The position numbers and the translations under genes are program-made. From JBAXEO01 sp964541375 (lineage in GTDB: Bacteria > Actinomycetota > Coriobacteriia > Anaerosomatales > JAAXUF01), in the NCBI GenBank assembly GCA_964541375.1, contig CAZIPT010000094.1, forward strand, positions 1-6,437: a stretch of DNA of 6,437 nt, written 5' to 3'. Under the pieces are notes generated by a model. That model made no database searches and was not told the DNA's origin. It saw only the letters and a list, made by a program, of their open reading frames with translations. Below, in pieces: positions 4,906-6,437 of this stretch. Within the stretch, counting starts at the first letter, position 1. Every line of letters starts with the position of its first letter.

Positions 4906-6270
4906 ATGCATCTCACACTTGTAGGGTTGAGCCATAAGACGGCTCCCGTAGAGATACGGGAGAAGCTGACCTTCCCGGCGAATCGCCAGGAAGATGCGTT
5001 GGCGATGCTGACCTCTACCCCCACTGTCAACGAGGCGGTCATCGTCTCTACGTGCAACCGCACCGAGATATACTGCGTGACCGCATCTGGTGCTGACGGC
5101 CCCGGTGCCGTCATCGACTTCATCGCCGACTACCACGATCTCGATCGCGCCGAACTCGCGCGCTATCTGTACGTGCTTGAGGGCGAGGCCGTGGTGCGCC
5201 ACCTGTTCCGCGTGGTGGCGTCGCTGGACTCGATGGTCTTGGGCGAGGCCCAGATCCTCGGCCAGGTCAAAGAGGCCTACGAGGCGTCGTTCAACGCAGG
5301 GGCGAGTCAGCGCATCTTCAACAAGCTGTTCCGGCAGAGCTTCGAGCTGGGCAAGCGGGTTCGCAACGAGACCGAGATCGGCGAGAACGCGGTCTCGATC
5401 AGCTACGCGGCAGTGGAACTCGCCAAGCAGGTTTTCGACACGCTTGAGGGCCGCACCATCCTGGTGCTCGGCGCCGGCAAGATGAGCGAGCTGACCGCAA
5501 AACACCTGGTGAGTAACGGTGTCAAGAAGGTGCTCGTCGCGAACCGAACCTACGAGCGCGCGCAAGAGCTTGCGACCAAGTTCAATGGCGAGGCGATCGT
5601 CTACGATGAGATGTTCGACCGCATGAGCGAGGCCGACATCGTCATCTCTTCGACCGCCGCCACTCACTACGTGGTCACGAAGGAGCGAGTAGCCGCCGCC
5701 CGAAAAGGCCGGAGGGGCGCGCCGATCTTCTTCATCGACATCGCTCTTCCCCGTGATATCGACCCGGCCGTCAACGACCTTGCCGACGTCTACCTCTACA
5801 ACATCGACGACCTGAACGGTGTCGTCTCGCAGAACCTCGAAGAGCGCATGCGCGAGGCCGAGAGGGCCGAGGTCATCATCGCCGAGGAGATGGACGCTTT
5901 CGAGCGCTGGCTCGAGTCGCTCGACGTGGTTCCCACGGTCGCTGCGATGCGCGCCAACGCCGACGCGATTCGCACGGCCGAGATGCAGCGTGCGATCAAG
6001 CGCCTCGGCGGGCTCTCCGAGAAGGAGCTGGCGACCGTCGACGCGCTCACCTGCTCGATCGTCAACAAGATGCTTCATGAGCCGACGAGCCGCCTCAAGG
6101 ACGTCTCGTCGACAAAGGACGGCTACTCGTACGTGGCCGCGGCACGTTACCTGTACGCACTGGACGGCGAGGCCCCCAAGGAGCGCGGCGGACTGCTGCG
6201 CTCCCTTCTCGGCAGGACAGAGAAGGCCTCGGCGAAGGAGAAGGAGATGGGAGATTCAGTTGGCATCTAG
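4906..6270 (+). CDS. hemA: Glutamyl-tRNA reductase
   Basis: HemA reduces glutamyl-tRNA(Glu) with NADPH to glutamate-1-semialdehyde, the first committed step of tetrapyrrole synthesis by the C5 pathway, in the cytoplasm. The 454-residue protein is slightly longer than the usual 420-430. The catalytic domain has GLSHKTAPVEIREKL (7-21) and the nucleophile Cys50 in STCNRTEIY; His99 and the block LDSMVLGEAQILGQVK (107-122) follow. The NADPH domain begins at LVLGAGKMSELTAKHL (186-201) with VANRT at 211-215, then IDIALPRDIDP (277-287) and YNIDDL. The helical dimerisation domain covers about 305-420 and ends in YLYAL. The C-terminal 35 residues are charged and poorly conserved, which accounts for the extra length. 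ATG 4906 gives the exact family N-terminus. It has its own promoter and a structured leader, and overlaps hemC by 11 bases. HemX-like and sirC-like genes upstream and hemC downstream confirm the assignment. Confidence 0.97.
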   Translation: MHLTLVGLSHKTAPVEIREKLTFPANRQEDALAMLTSTPTVNEAVIVSTCNRTEIYCVTASGADGPGAVIDFIADYHDLDRAELARYLYVLEGEAVVRHLFRVVASLDSMVLGEAQILGQVKEAYEASFNAGASQRIFNKLFRQSFELGKRVRNETEIGENAVSISYAAVELAKQVFDTLEGRTILVLGAGKMSELTAKHLVSNGVKKVLVANRTYERAQELATKFNGEAIVYDEMFDRMSEADIVISSTAATHYVVTKERVAAARKGRRGAPIFFIDIALPRDIDPAVNDLADVYLYNIDDLNGVVSQNLEERMREAERAEVIIAEEMDAFERWLESLDVVPTVAAMRANADAIRTAEMQRAIKRLGGLSEKELATVDALTCSIVNKMLHEPTSRLKDVSSTKDGYSYVAAARYLYALDGEAPKERGGLLRSLLGRTEKASAKEKEMGDSVGI

Positions 6271-6437
6271 CCGGACAGCGCTGGTAATCGGGACCCGGGG
6301 CAGCAAGCTCGCCCTGTGGCAATCGGAGTACATCAAGGGGCTGGTGGAAGAGATCACCGGCCTTCCTGTTGAACTGAAGATCATCAAGACCACCGGCGAC
6401 AAGATCCTCGACGTGCCGCTGGCCAAGGTTGGCGGCA
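6260..6437 (+). CDS. hemC: Hydroxymethylbilane synthase (porphobilinogen deaminase), 3' end missing
   Basis: HemC polymerises four porphobilinogen molecules into hydroxymethylbilane, downstream of HemA. Only the first 59 codons are in the window, of a protein usually near 300 residues. The N-terminal signature is clear: LVIGTRGSKLALWQSEYIK, followed by VELKIIKTTGDKILDVPLAKVGG, covering the substrate-binding first domain (the TRGSxLAxxQ and TxGD motifs). The catalytic Asp and the dipyrromethane-cofactor Cys lie beyond the window. The start is TTG 6260, with GGGAG at 6249-6253 six bases upstream; no ATG or GTG exists in frame between there and the conserved IGTRGS. The start lies within the last codons of hemA (stop at 6268-6270), so the two genes are probably translationally coupled. 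Confidence 0.93.
   Translation, partial: MASSRTALVIGTRGSKLALWQSEYIKGLVEEITGLPVELKIIKTTGDKILDVPLAKVGG

Noticed and set aside
4844..4924. A 26-codon ATG frame overlapping the hemA start (MHRSGEGAS...)
   Set aside because: No ribosome site precedes it, its first codons are the b' and c' strands of the leader structure, and composition gives no coding signal. It could only be revived by conservation or ribosome profiling.
4708..6078. A 456-codon minus-strand frame opposite hemA
   Set aside because: It is the mirror of a high-GC gene with strong third-position bias; hemA has all family motifs, and the antisense translation is low-complexity and resembles nothing I know.

Overview
This is a high-GC bacterial window in which every gene lies on the + strand. 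It is a chromosomal block for haem handling: cytochrome c maturation genes lead directly into tetrapyrrole biosynthesis genes. GTG and TTG starts, very short gaps and strong GGAGG ribosome sites suggest a high-GC, probably anaerobic or respiratory lineage. The gene order (ccmABCD, a HemX/CcsA-like gene, a precorrin-2 dehydrogenase, hemA, hemC) would fit a deep-branching actinobacterium of the Coriobacteriia/Anaerosomatales kind. That placement is from general impression, not from a search.

Positions 1-2219 hold a System I haem-delivery module. It contains the 3' part of ccmA (ABC ATPase), ccmB (membrane permease), ccmC (WWD-type haem handler) and a 58-residue CcmD-like protein at 2043-2219. 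In E. coli, CcmABCD loads haem onto CcmE and releases holo-CcmE; ccmE, ccmF, ccmG and ccmH are not in this window. Positions 2220-2315 form the longest non-coding gap in the first half, with only a weak promoter candidate.

Positions 2316-4678 hold three closely spaced genes: an eight-helix HemX/CcsA-family membrane protein, a precorrin-2 dehydrogenase (SirC/CysG-N) homologue whose catalytic-Asp position is glycine, and a classical short-chain dehydrogenase resembling 3-ketodihydrosphingosine reductase. The last gene is the functional outlier.

Positions 4679-4905 are the only sizeable intergenic region and the most interesting part. A good sigma-70-like promoter (TTGCCG, 18 bp, TAGAAT) is followed, almost exactly at the predicted transcription start, by a 96-base segment with three long complementary pairings in crossing (pseudoknot) order. 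This ends about 40 bases before the hemA start codon and looks like a structured leader RNA for hemA. I do not recognise it as a known riboswitch class.

Positions 4906-6437 hold complete hemA (glutamyl-tRNA reductase, the committed step of C5-pathway tetrapyrrole synthesis) and the 5' end of hemC (hydroxymethylbilane synthase), overlapping by 11 bases. Together the window joins the entry point of haem synthesis, a branch to sirohaem and the export and handling of haem for c-type cytochromes.
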